From an uncultured Collinsella sp. (GTDB lineage: Bacteria > Actinomycetota > Coriobacteriia > Coriobacteriales > Coriobacteriaceae), in contig CAAECP010000263.1 of NCBI GenBank assembly GCA_900754385.1, positions 1 through 12,910 of the forward strand: 12,910 nucleotides of DNA. The letters run 5' to 3'. Below the pieces are notes generated by a model, which saw only the letters and a list, made by a program, of their open reading frames with translations, did not search any database and had not been told where the DNA came from. Both the position numbers and the translations under genes were made by a program. This document shows, in pieces, positions 11,044 to 12,910 of the stretch; position 1 is the first letter of the stretch; each line of letters begins with the position of its first letter.

Positions 11044-12910
11044 GTGGCAGAGCGTCCGACATACAAGCTCAGGTTTCTTGATCCCAAAAAGCGCTTTCCG
11101 GCCATGCCCGAGCAGCCTGCGGGACGCTCGTATGGCGTGGTTTGGAAGCTCTTTGGCGAGGACCCGCATGAATCATGCTATGTCGTCGAATTCGTCGGCA
11201 AAAGCCATGTGTCGCTTTTGGGCTACGTGAGCGTTTCGGGTGAGGTCTATAAGGTGGACCGTCCCGTTAACGAAGTATCGCTGCCCGACGATCCCGACAT
11301 GCAGCTGATTCTTGACGAGTCCGATTCCAACATCGGTGAGATTGCAGTCAGGGGTACCGATGGGACGATGCGCTCCCGAGCGCGAGTCATCGGCTCTCCC
11401 GAAGGCACCATGCGCGAACAATCCGATCGCGAGACGTGGAATTCGACGCGCAGCCTTCGCTACGGCGAGTTCATGGCCTCGATGTTCTTGCGTTACGTGA
11501 TATTCGCCGATTCTGAAAACGCTGTCTCAGACACGGCAGGCGGCGACGGCCTCGACGAGGGTATGAAAAATGCCGTCGACAAAATCAAACTTGTAAAACT
11601 CCCCGAGCCGGTTGAGGTACTGCTGGGTTTTGATTCCACGCCGCTGCCCGATGCAATCGAAACGTTGCTCTACCGCATTGACCATACGGATAATCCAAGT
11701 GGCATTGAGCGCTATGCCGCCGCTTTGATGGGCGAAGTTAATCTGCCACGCCTGCGCACCATCGCGGCCAAAACCGAAATGAGCCTGGCGCGCATCGATC
11801 GCTCGAGGCTCTTCTATCTCAATTTTGACCGTAGCCTGCTGGACCAGGACGAGATCGATACCCTGCTTGCCGTCGAGTGCCGCCTGAACCGCCTATCGGG
11901 CATCCTTGAGCGTATTGGGGCAGGGTTGGGCCCCGTTGCCTCGTCGCCAAGCTTTGAGGGCTGCTCGCTCTTTGACCTATGGCATATCAGCAAGACGACA
12001 AACGACGTTCCTCGCTTGCTCGAAACGCTGTCGAATGACAACCCGTGGGCCAAGCCGGGGACGGTTGCGTGCCAGCCGGGTGGCGAGTGGGACGTTCGCA
12101 CTCGCTTTGCACGTCTCGTAGAAGCGCTCAACGTGGTCACGCGGCTCGACTATACCTATCGAGCGAACGTTGCCGAGGGCATCATGCTGGTGCGATTTGG
12201 CCGCACGGTTGTCGATGCTATGCCGCGACGCGAATACGATGCTCAAGATGACGCCTGGCGCGAGGTGGATGAGCCTAAGCGCGCGGCATGGGCCACTGAG
12301 CACGATGCGCGTGTTGCGCTTACACTCGCGGCGGCTTGCTTTGCTTCGGGTGCTCGCATCACGCGCTGCTACGTGCAGATTGCGGCTCCCGACGGCGAGC
12401 AGGGCGAGCGCGTTGTCGACACGTATTCCTTTGGCCGTGCGGCCTATCTGGCCGATTGCGTTTCTGTCGCCAAGGATCTTGAGAGCATGGATATGGACGA
12501 CATGGCCTGCAAGCATTTGCTCGAGGCATATGAGGCAGATGCGCCGGACATGATTGAGCCTGCAGAGGTTCACGCCCGACCACGTGATGACCATCGTTCA
12601 TTGCCGCCTGCGCTTCGCGATTTGCTGCTCGCTGATACGGCTGACGAGCTTGAGGTCATGGAGGAGGACAACGATCCGTATGTCGCCCGTGTCGTCGAGC
12701 TGCGCGACCAATTCAAAGTTGACCGAGCTGGTGCTTTCGAGGGCTTTTCTCGCCTTGTCGAGGAGCTGGAAGCCAAGTGTACGGTTGCTGAGCTTTTGGC
12801 GACGGGCCCAGTGCAGACCCAGTTCTGCGACAACCAGCTGGTGCGCATGGTGCTGCCGGTGATGGAGGAGGACCGTTCCGTGCGTATCCTTCGCGCTCCC
12901 GATGCGCTGT
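11044..12910 (+). CDS. large acidic cytoplasmic protein of unknown family, partial (runs off the window)
   Basis: An uninterrupted frame of at least 622 codons starts at GTG 11044 (MAERPTYKLRFLDPKKRFP) and is still open at the window edge. The GTG is the first possible start because TGA lies in frame at 11035-11037, and AGGGTG at 11031-11036 serves as ribosome site. There is no signal peptide or membrane span. The first 100 residues look beta-rich (YGVVWKLFGED, CYVVEFVGKSHVSLLGYVSV). From about residue 140 to 430 the protein seems largely helical (for example LLDQDEIDTLLAVECRLNRL). A later part is rich in Asp and Glu (DTADELEVMEEDNDPY). I recognise no catalytic motif or known domain. Codon use matches the neighbours. 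It starts about 170 bp after tRNA-Arg copy 2. Confidence 0.85.
   Translation, partial: MAERPTYKLRFLDPKKRFPAMPEQPAGRSYGVVWKLFGEDPHESCYVVEFVGKSHVSLLGYVSVSGEVYKVDRPVNEVSLPDDPDMQLILDESDSNIGEIAVRGTDGTMRSRARVIGSPEGTMREQSDRETWNSTRSLRYGEFMASMFLRYVIFADSENAVSDTAGGDGLDEGMKNAVDKIKLVKLPEPVEVLLGFDSTPLPDAIETLLYRIDHTDNPSGIERYAAALMGEVNLPRLRTIAAKTEMSLARIDRSRLFYLNFDRSLLDQDEIDTLLAVECRLNRLSGILERIGAGLGPVASSPSFEGCSLFDLWHISKTTNDVPRLLETLSNDNPWAKPGTVACQPGGEWDVRTRFARLVEALNVVTRLDYTYRANVAEGIMLVRFGRTVVDAMPRREYDAQDDAWREVDEPKRAAWATEHDARVALTLAAACFASGARITRCYVQIAAPDGEQGERVVDTYSFGRAAYLADCVSVAKDLESMDMDDMACKHLLEAYEADAPDMIEPAEVHARPRDDHRSLPPALRDLLLADTADELEVMEEDNDPYVARVVELRDQFKVDRAGAFEGFSRLVEELEAKCTVAELLATGPVQTQFCDNQLVRMVLPVMEEDRSVRILRAPDAL

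Noticed and set aside
10749..11081. 110-codon plus frame through tRNA-Arg copy 2
   Set aside because: It covers the tRNA promoter, tRNA and terminator and overlaps the start of the large gene at 11044.

Overview
The window looks like ordinary chromosome from a high-GC Gram-positive gut actinobacterium, most likely a Coriobacteriia member close to Collinsella. This rests on the actinobacterial-type short MetRS, strong GC bias at third codon positions, tRNA genes with encoded CCA, and general protein flavour; it is inference, as no 16S gene is present. Nearly all genes are on the plus strand.

Layout. Positions 13-1959 hold a GH5-like glycosidase homologue that lacks the usual catalytic acid/base, followed 6 bp later by rsmI. 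metG follows behind its own likely promoter and ends at a clear terminator. rsmA (ksgA) and a TatD-family nuclease overlap by 11 bp. This rsmI-metG-rsmA-tatD group echoes the classic translation/rRNA-maturation cluster of Firmicutes, without rnmV. A tRNA-Leu(CAG) with its own promoter and terminator comes next, then a membrane-anchored SPFH/band-7 protein with rlmH, and then proC.

Between proC and serS lies a compact arrangement: a repeat copy abutting the proC stop codon, a strong bidirectional-looking terminator, an inverted repeat copy abutting the stop codon of a convergent minus-strand gene, and that gene itself. It encodes a 57-residue single-span membrane protein. Its promoter and that of serS appear to diverge from a region with three perfect palindromes.

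After serS and its UUCG-loop terminator come an unrecognised 125-residue gene and a duplicated tRNA-Arg(ACG) locus. Two complete, identical tRNA genes, each with its own promoter, are followed by near-identical GNRA-loop terminators. Between them lie about 100 bp of hairpin-rich GC sequence and a third copy reduced to the last 20 nt of the tRNA plus its terminator. The window ends inside a large open reading frame (from 11044, at least 622 residues) encoding an acidic soluble protein of no recognised family.

The theme is translation: tRNA charging (metG, serS), rRNA methylation (rsmI, rsmA, rlmH) and tRNA genes, with proline synthesis (proC) nearby. The accessory-looking parts are the repeat-flanked small membrane gene, the rearranged tRNA-Arg locus and the orphan genes beside it. 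I found no CRISPR array, transposase gene or recognisable defence system.
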